A stretch of DNA of 12,529 nucleotides from an uncultured Cytophagaceae bacterium (GTDB taxonomy: Bacteria; Bacteroidota; Bacteroidia; Cytophagales; Spirosomataceae), in the NCBI GenBank assembly GCA_938008575.1, contig CALLKB010000166.1:1-12529 (forward strand), in the 5' to 3' direction. The translations under genes were made by a program, and so were the position numbers. Numbering within the stretch: position 1 is the stretch's first letter; each line of letters starts with the position of its first letter. Below, piece after piece: positions 1-6,467 of this stretch. The notes beneath the pieces were generated by a model. That model ran no database searches. It was not told the DNA's origin and saw only the letters and a list, made by a program, of their open reading frames with translations.

Positions 1-160
1 GAGGAGGACTTGCCGCAGTACCACCGGCACTACCGGTACCACTTGGTGCTTGAGGAGGTGCGGCTTCACCACTTGGAGGTGCGGTTGCAGCGACTGCAGC
101 AGCAGCGCGGTGAAGACGACGAGGGCGATGAAATAAAGAGAGATGATTGGTAGTAGAACT
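1..160. other. GC-rich low-complexity edge segment, possible CDS fragment
   Basis: Bases 1-120 are about 63% GC by hand count, far above the rest of the window, and contain imperfect repeats around gaggtgcgg and ccacttgg. On the minus strand one frame is open from an ATG at 161-163 to the window edge and would read as an Ala/Pro/Gly/Ser-rich stretch (for example APPSGEAAPPQAPSG). A second minus frame reads as a hydrophobic segment followed by Leu/Val/Gln-rich sequence, and a plus-strand frame is open from base 1 to a stop at 154. With several frames open, no homology I recognise and no visible start signal, I cannot choose a coding frame. It could be a real low-complexity linker from a truncated gene or sequence from another source joined at a contig end. 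Confidence 0.35.
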
Positions 161-183
161 CATAAAGCCTAATCGTGAGCTAG

Positions 184-447
184 TCAATTAGAATGATAAT
201 CATTATTATATAAAAGTATATTACTACCCATTGGTATAATTTCAGTTCTTGAATCAGGAATTTCTAACTTTTTTTGCACTTCTAAACATCTTTTTCTAGC
301 TAATTCTTGATTATACAGTTTCTCACCTGTTATATCAGCATAACCTGTTATTATCACTTTTGAAAGCGGCTTAATAAATGATTTAATATTATTAACAATA
401 TCTACATTGTTTTTATCTAATTCAGCACTATTATGATCTAAAAAGGT
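184..447 (-). pseudogene. OmpA-like peptidoglycan-binding domain fragment, AT-rich
   Basis: This is the 3' part of the preceding reading frame, listed separately because it belongs to another family. It begins near an FLDHNSAEL segment (residues 153-161) that resembles the first strand of OmpA C-terminal domains. It continues with ITGYADITG (Asp189) and the helix NQELARKRCLEVQKKL (197-212), which fits the family pattern N-x2-L-[S/A]-x2-R-[A/C]-x2-V-x3-L. These regions bind diaminopimelate in peptidoglycan. The end, NDYHSN and stop, lies where the family usually has the last NRRV strand, so the domain is almost complete but has no N-terminal part, signal peptide or promoter of its own. Bases 181-450 are about 25% GC, with many ATA, AGA and TTA codons, unlike all neighbours. 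That suggests a source other than the host chromosome. Confidence 0.65.
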
Positions 448-900
448 ATAGCCTAAAGCTGCCGCCATTCCGATTCCCGCATCATTCGTTGCAGAACCAC
501 CGATCGTTAATACAATCGTAGTGGCTCCCGCCTCAGCCGCATGGCGGATTAATTCCCCTGTTCCGTAGGTACTCGTCTTTAATGGATTCTGCTCTTTTTT
601 CAATAATAAGCCCAAGCCAGAAGCACGCGCCATTTCGATGTAGGCTGTTTTTTGGTCGGCCAACCATAAATAAGATGCCTCGATAGGCCGAAAGAGTGGA
701 TCATTGACCTGAACGGAAATCCATTGTCCCCCATGCATTTGTTGGACTACCTCCAAGGTTCCCTCCCCGCCATCAGCCAAAGGAATAGATTGAATACTGG
801 ATTTTTTCCGTTTATTAAGGATACCTTTGGCAAGCGCTTCGGCTGCTTCATGGGCACTTAAAGATCCTTTGAATTTGTCGGGGCAGATTAATATGTTCAC
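184..900 (-). CDS. Glycerate kinase N-terminal half fused in frame to an OmpA-like domain
   Basis: Residues 1 to about 150 are a clear glycerate kinase (GarK/GlxK family, phosphorylates D-glycerate with ATP). Visible motifs are PDKFKGSLSA at 7-16, PLADGGEGT at 40-48, a YGTGE segment near 112-116 and the GGSATNDAGIGMA loop at 134-146. The family is normally about 370-380 residues. Here the second half is absent and the chain continues into residues 153-238, which read as an OmpA C-terminal domain. The start is a GTG at 898-900, chosen because the protein begins immediately with the conserved N-terminal strand and no earlier start fits. Codon use and GC change abruptly at about base 450, where the homology changes. 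A kinase without its C-terminal half should be inactive, so this is best read as a broken or artificially joined gene, not a working bifunctional protein. It is divergent from the lipoprotein gene at 950. Confidence 0.75.
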   Translation of the reverse strand: MNILICPDKFKGSLSAHEAAEALAKGILNKRKKSSIQSIPLADGGEGTLEVVQQMHGGQWISVQVNDPLFRPIEASYLWLADQKTAYIEMARASGLGLLLKKEQNPLKTSTYGTGELIRHAAEAGATTIVLTIGGSATNDAGIGMAAALGYTFLDHNSAELDKNNVDIVNNIKSFIKPLSKVIITGYADITGEKLYNQELARKRCLEVQKKLEIPDSRTEIIPMGSNILLYNNDYHSN

Positions 901-931
901 TTGTGCAAGTTAGGGACATTTCTTTAATTTG
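901..931 (+). promoter_or_regulatory. Candidate Bacteroidota-type promoter for the small lipoprotein
   Basis: TTG at 901-903 and TTAATTTG at 924-931 resemble the Bacteroidota -33 (TTTG or TTG) and -7 (TAnnTTTG) elements, with 20 bases between them and one mismatch in the -7. The predicted transcript would start just upstream of the ATG at 950. The same 49-base gap must also hold the promoter of the divergent glycerate kinase gene; a TAACTTGC on the minus strand close to its GTG is a weak candidate. Confidence 0.3.
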
Positions 932-949
932 TATTGCTAACCCCCAGCC

Positions 950-1324
950 ATGAAGTACCTACTTTTTATCCTCATTACTTTTTTGATTTCCGCTTGTACG
1001 CACCAGCCTGATTTGACAGGTTTTGACGCGGAAGCGTTTAAAATGGATAGAGGCGGCTGCAATGGCCAACGTGCTAAGCAAGTGGCCTGGTTAAAAGCGC
1101 ATAAGATGGAATTGCGTGGGACAACGTCAAATAACATGGAGGATATTCTCGGCAAACCTGATATCCAGCAATTAGCCGATCGGAATCAAGAATATTACAT
1201 TTATTTCCTAGAGCTAGGCCCTCATTGTAATCAAAAAACTTCTCAAGCCAAATCGATCGCCTTTCGTTTTAGTGCAATGGGCATCGCGACTGAAATCACA
1301 TTTCAAGCTGGCGTACCTCTATAA
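950..1324 (+). CDS. Small putative lipoprotein, possibly BamE/SmpA-like
   Basis: This 124-residue protein starts with a short charged end (MK) and a hydrophobic stretch, followed by the lipobox I-S-A-C with Cys16 as the predicted lipidated residue. It should be exported and anchored in a membrane; the next residue is Thr, not Asp, which does not argue for inner-membrane retention. The mature part has two further cysteines (37 and 93), a possible disulfide. The segment NNMEDILGKPD (61-71) followed by alternating hydrophobic strands (YYIYFLEL, SIAFRFSAMGIATEITF) recalls the small BamE/SmpA fold, in which a helix ending in LGxP precedes a beta sheet. That is a resemblance only and I do not recognise the family. 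It appears to be a single-gene unit, divergent from glycerate kinase and convergent with rnr, with its stop codon four bases before the shared hairpin. Confidence 0.75.
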   Translation: MKYLLFILITFLISACTHQPDLTGFDAEAFKMDRGGCNGQRAKQVAWLKAHKMELRGTTSNNMEDILGKPDIQQLADRNQEYYIYFLELGPHCNQKTSQAKSIAFRFSAMGIATEITFQAGVPL

Positions 1325-1327
1325 AAA

Positions 1328-1353
1328 AAGCCCTCAATTTTCATCAAGGGCTT
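1328..1353 (-). terminator. Rho-independent terminator of rnr, probably bidirectional
   Basis: On the minus strand the 26 bases form a continuous 11-base-pair stem (two G-U pairs inside) closed by a GAAA tetraloop and run into seven T, starting five bases after the rnr stop. Read on the plus strand the same hairpin follows the lipoprotein stop by three bases, but its downstream tract (cctattatctt) is less U-rich, so termination should be stronger for rnr. Confidence 0.85.
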
Positions 1354-1357
1354 CCTA

Positions 1358-3604
1358 TTATCTTCTTCGTTTTCCTCTCGGAATCACTTTCGAACTTCGC
1401 GCGCCGCGTGGCATATCACGTTTCCGTGAGCGGTTATTCGCATAAGCTCCCGCTCCACGCATCCCCACCATTTCTAAATCGATGGTTCTTTTAGCCAAAT
1501 TCGTATCACGCACTTTGACTTTTACAGCATCGCCAAAAGTAAATACGCGACCGTTCGATTTCCCTACAATCCGGTAATTGTCCTTATCTAAATCGTAGAA
1601 GTCGTCATTTAAATCCACCATGCGAACCAATCCTTCGCAAGAGGTATCGCCGATTTCCACAAACAAACCAAATTCTGTGACGCCTGTTATGATACCATCA
1701 AAAATCTGAGGTTCATGCAAGCTCATGTATTCCACTTGCTTGTATTTGATCGACGCACGTTCCGCATCAGCTGCTAATTTTTCACGATCCGATGAGTGCT
1801 TACATTGAATTTCCAAAGGTGCGCGCTCCGGAGAAGCACCTCCATCTAAATAATGTTGGAGCAAACGGTGTGTCATCACATCCGGGTACCGACGAATCGG
1901 ACTCGTAAAGTGTGAATAGAATGGAAATGCCAAACCAAAGTGCCCAATCGCATCTGTGCTGTAACGCGCTTTGGACATGGTCCGCACCGCTAAACTCTGC
2001 AAGACATGCTCCTCGCCTTTGCCTTCGATGGATTCCATCAAAGCATTGAATGATTTACTAACCTGCTTAGGTTCTGTGGTTACTTGATATCCGAATTTCT
2101 TCGCGAATGTCGAGAATACCCGCAATTTCTCTGGATCTGGAGCCTCATGCACCCGGTAAACCATCGTATTGCGCGGATCCGTTTTCTTTAAATCATGCAC
2201 ATAAGTCGCCACACGCTTATTAGCCAATAACATAAATTCCTCGATCAACTTGTGCGCATCTTTACGAACGCGAGGATGTACCGCTATCGGCTTGCCAGCT
2301 GCATCCAATTCAAAACGAACTTCTGCCGTCTCAAAATTCACGGAGCCATGTGCAAAACGTGCATCACGTAATTTGTGTGCTAATTGATTCAAAGCCTTGA
2401 TAATAGGCTCGTATGAATCCGTCACCTCTCCCGTGTGCTCAATTAATTCTTGGGCTTGTTCATAAGCAAAGCGACGATCGGAATGGATCACCGTTCTTCC
2501 AAACCATTCCTTGAGAATGACCCCATTCGGGTCAAATTCAAATACGGCTGAAAACGTTAATTTGTCTTCATTAGGTCGTAATGAACAAAGGCCATTAGAT
2601 AATTTTTCGGGCAACATCGGCACCACGCGATCCACTAAATAGACAGAAGTTGCGCGTTTGTAAGCCTCTTGATCCAATAAACTACCCGGTTTCACATAAT
2701 GGGAAACATCGGCGATGTGAACACCAATTTCCACGTTGCCATTTTTCAAGACTTCATAGCTTAATGCATCGTCAAAATCTTTGGCATCAATGGGGTCAAT
2801 CGTGAAACTCAAAACCTTCCGCATGTCGCGGCGTTTTTTGATTTCTTCCTTAGGTATTGTGGTATTGATTGATTCTGCCATGTATTCTACATCAGCAGGA
2901 AATTCATAAGGCAAGCCAAATTCCGCTAAAATAGAGTGCATTTCTGTCTCATTTTCGCCTGCTTTACCTAATACTTTAATCACCCGACCTTCTGCTTTTT
3001 TGCCTGGGCTACCCCAACGGGTAACTTCGACAATCACTTTGTCTAGATGATTAGCGCCCATTACTTCTGTGCGCGGCACGTAGATATCTTCGTAGATTTT
3101 CTTGGAATCCGGGATCAAAAATGCATAATGTGGTGTCACCTGAATTACGCCAACTACATCCGTTGATCCGCGTTCTAAAATCTCAATGACTTCTCCCTCA
3201 GGGCGGTCGTTCTTCTTTTTTTCTGAAGGTTTACGTGCTTGTACACGTACTCGGTCACCATCTTTGGCATTATTTAAGTCGGCAGTCGCCACCCAAATAT
3301 CCTTTCCTTCTCCCTCTACCACGACAAACGCAAAACGCGAATTGACGTGGTCTACGCGACCTTCCACAACGAATGATTCGTTGTCAAAGCGAAAATTGCC
3401 ATCTTCTTGGCGGATTAATCGGCCATCCGAGGCCAAGCGATTTAATACATCGCCGTAAATTTCTTTTGTCTTGCGATCGCGAATCGCGAACGCTTTATGA
3501 ATCTGATTTAACGAGTATGAACGGTAGTCGTTCAATTCGAAAAAGTCCAATACTTCTTGTTGGAGTCCTTGAAAAAACTTCTCCTCTTTTGGGTTCCTTC
3601 CCAT
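1358..3604 (-). CDS. rnr: Ribonuclease R
   Basis: This is a 3'-to-5' processive hydrolytic exoribonuclease that degrades structured RNA (rRNA quality control, mRNA turnover) in the cytoplasm. The 748-residue length fits RNase R and not the shorter RNase II. Domains in order: winged-helix-like N-terminus (~1-70), two cold-shock/OB domains (~78-215), the RNB catalytic domain (~255-585), an S1 domain (~634-712) and a Lys/Arg-rich tail. The metal-binding cluster is DPIDAKDFDD at 270-279, with Asp270, 276, 278 and 279 matching the four catalytic acidic residues of the family. HFTSPIRRYPD at 565-575 is the other RNB signature, and the S1 domain opens with GIITGVTEFGLFVEIG. The ATG at 3602-3604 gives the standard N-terminus. 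The gene stands alone, divergent from the M28-led operon and ending at a strong hairpin. Nothing essential is missing. Confidence 0.97.
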   Translation of the reverse strand: MGRNPKEEKFFQGLQQEVLDFFELNDYRSYSLNQIHKAFAIRDRKTKEIYGDVLNRLASDGRLIRQEDGNFRFDNESFVVEGRVDHVNSRFAFVVVEGEGKDIWVATADLNNAKDGDRVRVQARKPSEKKKNDRPEGEVIEILERGSTDVVGVIQVTPHYAFLIPDSKKIYEDIYVPRTEVMGANHLDKVIVEVTRWGSPGKKAEGRVIKVLGKAGENETEMHSILAEFGLPYEFPADVEYMAESINTTIPKEEIKKRRDMRKVLSFTIDPIDAKDFDDALSYEVLKNGNVEIGVHIADVSHYVKPGSLLDQEAYKRATSVYLVDRVVPMLPEKLSNGLCSLRPNEDKLTFSAVFEFDPNGVILKEWFGRTVIHSDRRFAYEQAQELIEHTGEVTDSYEPIIKALNQLAHKLRDARFAHGSVNFETAEVRFELDAAGKPIAVHPRVRKDAHKLIEEFMLLANKRVATYVHDLKKTDPRNTMVYRVHEAPDPEKLRVFSTFAKKFGYQVTTEPKQVSKSFNALMESIEGKGEEHVLQSLAVRTMSKARYSTDAIGHFGLAFPFYSHFTSPIRRYPDVMTHRLLQHYLDGGASPERAPLEIQCKHSSDREKLAADAERASIKYKQVEYMSLHEPQIFDGIITGVTEFGLFVEIGDTSCEGLVRMVDLNDDFYDLDKDNYRIVGKSNGRVFTFGDAVKVKVRDTNLAKRTIDLEMVGMRGAGAYANNRSRKRDMPRGARSSKVIPRGKRRR

Positions 3605-3623
3605 AATTATTTTCTATTAGCCT

Positions 3624-3654
3624 GCAAGGTACATAACCTTCACAGCGTTTCAAA
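3624..3654 (-). promoter_or_regulatory. Candidate promoter for rnr
   Basis: On the minus strand TTTG (3651-3654) is followed after 19 bases by TACCTTGC (3624-3631), a fair match to the Bacteroidota -33/-7 pair (TTTG, TAnnTTTG). It would place the transcript start close to the ATG at 3604. The divergent operon must start in the same 79-base gap. A plus-strand TATCTTTA at 3672-3679 is a possible -7, but it lies only four bases before the preferred ATG and would make a nearly leaderless message. Confidence 0.35.
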
Positions 3655-3683
3655 TCTTAAAACCTTATTTGTATCTTTACGGG

Positions 3684-4685
3684 ATGAATCGCTCCCGCAT
3701 TGCGCTATTGTTATTGGTACTCCTCGTTCTTTCTGGAGTTTATTACGGATACCAATCTTTCCAAACAGGTACTCAAGAAACCGCATCGGCTCCTAGTTTA
3801 GTTCCAACACCGGAATTTGCCGCGGATTCGGCCTATGCCTTTATTGCCAAACAAGTAGCTTTTGGGCCTCGTGTACCCAATTCTCCTGCGCAAAAAGCCT
3901 GTGGAGCTTGGATTGTAGCGAAGATGAAATCCTATGGTTTACAAGTTTCGGAGCAGCCATTTGAGGCGAATCGCTATGATGGAAAAAAATTGCAAGGCCT
4001 TAATATCATCGCATCGTTTAACCCTGCCGCGACAAAACGCATATTGATTGCCGCACACTGGGATTCACGTTCGATCGCCGATAAGGATTCTGTTCGCAAA
4101 GATGAACCGATTGATGCTGCGAATGATGGTGCATCGGGTGTAGGGGTTATGATTGAATTGGCGCGCGTATTATCAGAGACAAAAGATAAGCCTGCGGTAG
4201 GTGTTGATTTCGTGTTTTTTGATTTGGAAGATCATGGGGAACCGCATGACATGGAGGCGGGGAATCCATTAAGTTGGGCCCTAGGCTCACAATATTGGGC
4301 GGCACATTTGATGCCGGAAAACTACCGACCTTACTATGGGATTTTATTGGATATGGTGGGTGCCAAAGGTGCGGTTTTCCCGCATGAAGGCACTTCGATG
4401 CAATATGCACCGGGTTTAGTTCGCTCGATTTGGTCAACGGCCTCAGATTTAGGATATGGGAGTCAGTTCATTGACGCGGATGCTTTTGGTATATCCGATG
4501 ACCATACGGCTGTGAATGAAGTTGCCAAAATTCAGATGATAGACATCATCGATTTACGTCCCGTGAATGGCGGATTTGATTTTGGATCCTACCACCACAC
4601 CCATCAAGATAATTTATCGAACATCGACAAATCCACGTTGAAAACCGTGGGCCAAACACTTTTACAAGTTTTATACCGAGAATAA
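3684..4685 (+). CDS. Exported M28-family zinc peptidase / glutaminyl-cyclase-like enzyme
   Basis: This is a 333-residue metallo-enzyme of the M28 aminopeptidase/glutaminyl cyclase superfamily. The N-terminus [14 protein letters not shown] is a signal peptide or membrane anchor, so the enzyme should act in the periplasm or be membrane-tethered. Predicted zinc ligands and catalytic residues are His125 (AAHWDSR), Asp148 (AANDGASG), Glu182/Asp183 ([10 protein letters not shown]), Asp223 (LLDMVGA) and His305 (HHTHQDN). A SDDH at 271-274 matches the buried acidic position of glutaminyl cyclases. Overall layout (FFDxE, LLDMxGA, xDDH, HTxxDN) is closer to glutaminyl-peptide cyclotransferases than to leucine aminopeptidases, but I cannot tell cyclisation of N-terminal Gln from peptide hydrolysis by reading. 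I prefer the ATG at 3684, just before the signal peptide, to a TTG at 3669. It is the first gene of the gcvT-comB-thrC operon; its stop overlaps the gcvT start as TAATG. Confidence 0.85.
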   Translation: MNRSRIALLLLVLLVLSGVYYGYQSFQTGTQETASAPSLVPTPEFAADSAYAFIAKQVAFGPRVPNSPAQKACGAWIVAKMKSYGLQVSEQPFEANRYDGKKLQGLNIIASFNPAATKRILIAAHWDSRSIADKDSVRKDEPIDAANDGASGVGVMIELARVLSETKDKPAVGVDFVFFDLEDHGEPHDMEAGNPLSWALGSQYWAAHLMPENYRPYYGILLDMVGAKGAVFPHEGTSMQYAPGLVRSIWSTASDLGYGSQFIDADAFGISDDHTAVNEVAKIQMIDIIDLRPVNGGFDFGSYHHTHQDNLSNIDKSTLKTVGQTLLQVLYRE

Positions 4686-5764
4686 TGGAAGAATTATTGC
4701 AAGTACATTTGAATGATACGCACGTAGCTTTGGGTGCGAAAATGGTTCCTTTCGCGGGATATAACATGCCTGTGCTTTACACAAACCTGATCGAAGAGCA
4801 TAATTGTGTTCGCAATGGAGTGGGTGTTTTTGATGTGAGTCACATGGGAGAATTTTTCTTGAAAGGGGAGAAGGCTTTGGATTTGATTCAATATGTCACT
4901 TCCAATGACGCTTCGAAATTAGTGGATGGTAAAGTGCAATATTCTTGTTTGCCAAACGCAACAGGCGGTATTGTAGATGACTTATTGGTTTATAAAATTC
5001 GAGATAACGAATATTTATTGGTCGTGAATGCCTCCAACATTGATAAAGATTGGAACTGGATTTCTTCGCACAATACCTTCGGGGTTGAGATGACGAATGC
5101 AAGTTCGGAATATTCATTATTTGCCGTTCAAGGTCCTAAGGCAGCGGGTGTTTTACAAACATTGACGACTGTTGATTTGTCGACAATGCCCTATTATACC
5201 TTCAAAATTGGTTCTATGGCCGGATTTGATGATGTGATCATCTCGAATACGGGTTATACGGGAGCTGGCGGATTTGAAATCTATGTGAAGAATGAAAATG
5301 CCTTAGCGATGTGGAATGCCATTTTTGCGGCAGGAGCTTCGGAAGGTATTCAGCCGATCGGTTTGGGTGCGCGGGATACCTTGCGTACGGAAAAGGGCTA
5401 TTGTTTATATGGTCATGACATTGATGACACGACTTCACCGATTGAAGCGGGCTTGGGTTGGATTACTTCTTTCAATAAAGATTTCATCATGAAAGATCAC
5501 CATGCGGCGATTAAAGCGGCAGGTCCTTCGAAGAAATTAGTAGGCTTTGAGATGATTGATCGTGGGATTCCGCGTCAGCATTATCCGATTTTAAATGCTG
5601 CGGGTGAGGTGATTGGAGAGGTTACCTCAGGTACACAATCGCCTACGCTTTCGAGGGGAATCGGAATGGGTTATGTGTCCACGGCACACGAGGGTTCAGA
5701 AATTTTTATATCCATTCGAGAGAAGGCTTTGAAGGCTGAAATCGTTAAAATGCCATTTGTATAA
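4685..5764 (+). CDS. gcvT: Glycine cleavage system T protein (aminomethyltransferase)
   Basis: GcvT takes the aminomethyl group from lipoylated H protein, releases ammonia and passes the one-carbon unit to tetrahydrofolate, giving 5,10-methylene-THF. At 359 residues it is full length. Family landmarks are PFAGYNMPV (22-30), VFDVSHMGE (48-56), [10 protein letters not shown] (94-103) with Asp98 as the conserved catalytic aspartate, [11 protein letters not shown] (190-200), the folate-side [12 protein letters not shown] (228-239), YGHDID (242-247) and [12 protein letters not shown] (311-322) in the C-terminal domain. The ATG overlaps the upstream stop by one base, so translation is probably coupled. 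gcvH and gcvP are not in the window. No glycine riboswitch is possible directly ahead because there is no leader space. Confidence 0.96.
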   Translation: MEELLQVHLNDTHVALGAKMVPFAGYNMPVLYTNLIEEHNCVRNGVGVFDVSHMGEFFLKGEKALDLIQYVTSNDASKLVDGKVQYSCLPNATGGIVDDLLVYKIRDNEYLLVVNASNIDKDWNWISSHNTFGVEMTNASSEYSLFAVQGPKAAGVLQTLTTVDLSTMPYYTFKIGSMAGFDDVIISNTGYTGAGGFEIYVKNENALAMWNAIFAAGASEGIQPIGLGARDTLRTEKGYCLYGHDIDDTTSPIEAGLGWITSFNKDFIMKDHHAAIKAAGPSKKLVGFEMIDRGIPRQHYPILNAAGEVIGEVTSGTQSPTLSRGIGMGYVSTAHEGSEIFISIREKALKAEIVKMPFV

Positions 5765-5765
5765 T

Positions 5766-6467
5766 ATGCAGAAAATCGATGTCTGTTTATCGCCTGACTT
5801 AATTCACCTCTATGATTTAGTGGGGAAAGCGGTCGTGGTTGTGGATATTTTTCGTGCCACATCGTGTATGGTAACTGCTTTCGCGTATGGTGCTGTCGAA
5901 ATTATTCCTGTGGAAGATGTGGATGTTTGTGCGTCGCATCGGGAGCAAGGCTATTTGATTTCAGCGGAACGCAATGGTGTGACGCCGGCGGGATTTGATT
6001 TTGATAATTCTCCTTTTTCTTATCAGGTAGATCGCGTAAAAGGTGCGAAAATCTGTGTGACGACGACGAATGGAACTGTCGCTTTGCGTCGTTCCGTGCA
6101 GGCTGCTCAAGTGTTTGTTGGAGCATTTTTGAATATTTCCTCGGTGGTTCGAGCTTTGAAAGCTTGGGCTGGGGATGCCATCGTCGTTTGCGCAGGCTGG
6201 AAAGGGAAACCGAATTTAGAAGATACTTTATTTGCGGGGGCGCTCATTGATGAGCTTGTGGGTCAATACAGCGTCGCAGACGATGCGGCATTGATGGCTT
6301 GGAAACAGTTTAATGTGGCCTCGAGTGATTTAATTACGGCCGTGAAGCATTCATCCCACGTGAATCGTTTATTGGGATTGGGTATAGAAAAAGATATTAC
6401 ATTTTGTTTGGAGCGGGATCGTTATGACGTGTTACCGCACTTACAAGGCGATAAATTAGTATTATGA
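5766..6467 (+). CDS. comB: ComB-family 2-phosphosulfolactate phosphatase
   Basis: The 233-residue protein carries the ComB landmarks: VVVDIFRAT (24-32), AERNG (67-71), GFDFDNSP (76-83), TTTNGTVAL (99-107), VCAG (141-144) and LEDTLFAGALIDEL (151-164). The characterised archaeal enzyme is a Mg-dependent phosphatase that removes phosphate from 2-phosphosulfolactate in coenzyme M synthesis. Many bacteria without coenzyme M carry ComB homologues whose true substrate is unclear, so the name here is a family label. The ATG at 5766 is preferred to a TTG at 5757 inside the gcvT end. It follows gcvT by one base, and its TGA overlaps the thrC ATG (ATGA). No ComA (PEP sulfolactate synthase) or ComC is visible nearby. 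Confidence 0.88.
   Translation: MQKIDVCLSPDLIHLYDLVGKAVVVVDIFRATSCMVTAFAYGAVEIIPVEDVDVCASHREQGYLISAERNGVTPAGFDFDNSPFSYQVDRVKGAKICVTTTNGTVALRRSVQAAQVFVGAFLNISSVVRALKAWAGDAIVVCAGWKGKPNLEDTLFAGALIDELVGQYSVADDAALMAWKQFNVASSDLITAVKHSSHVNRLLGLGIEKDITFCLERDRYDVLPHLQGDKLVL

Noticed and set aside
937..1155. Open minus-strand frame opposite the lipoprotein gene
   Set aside because: It is antisense to a convincing lipoprotein CDS and its product has no recognisable motif or export signal, so it is a shadow frame.
3186..3606. Plus-strand open frames inside the start of rnr
   Set aside because: They lie opposite the conserved N-terminal and cold-shock domains of RNase R and show low-complexity Ser/Pro/Phe content typical of antisense frames.
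3669..3683. TTG start giving a 5-residue longer M28 protein
   Set aside because: The ATG at 3684 places a normal signal peptide right at the N-terminus. The upstream five residues add nothing and overlap a possible -7 element.
4685..4690. Glycine riboswitch ahead of gcvT
   Set aside because: gcvT overlaps the upstream stop, so no leader RNA is available, and the 79-base gap ahead of the operon is too short for a tandem glycine aptamer.
5757..5765. TTG start giving a 3-residue longer ComB
   Set aside because: It lies inside the gcvT end. The ATG at 5766, one base after the gcvT stop, fits the coupled spacing of the operon.
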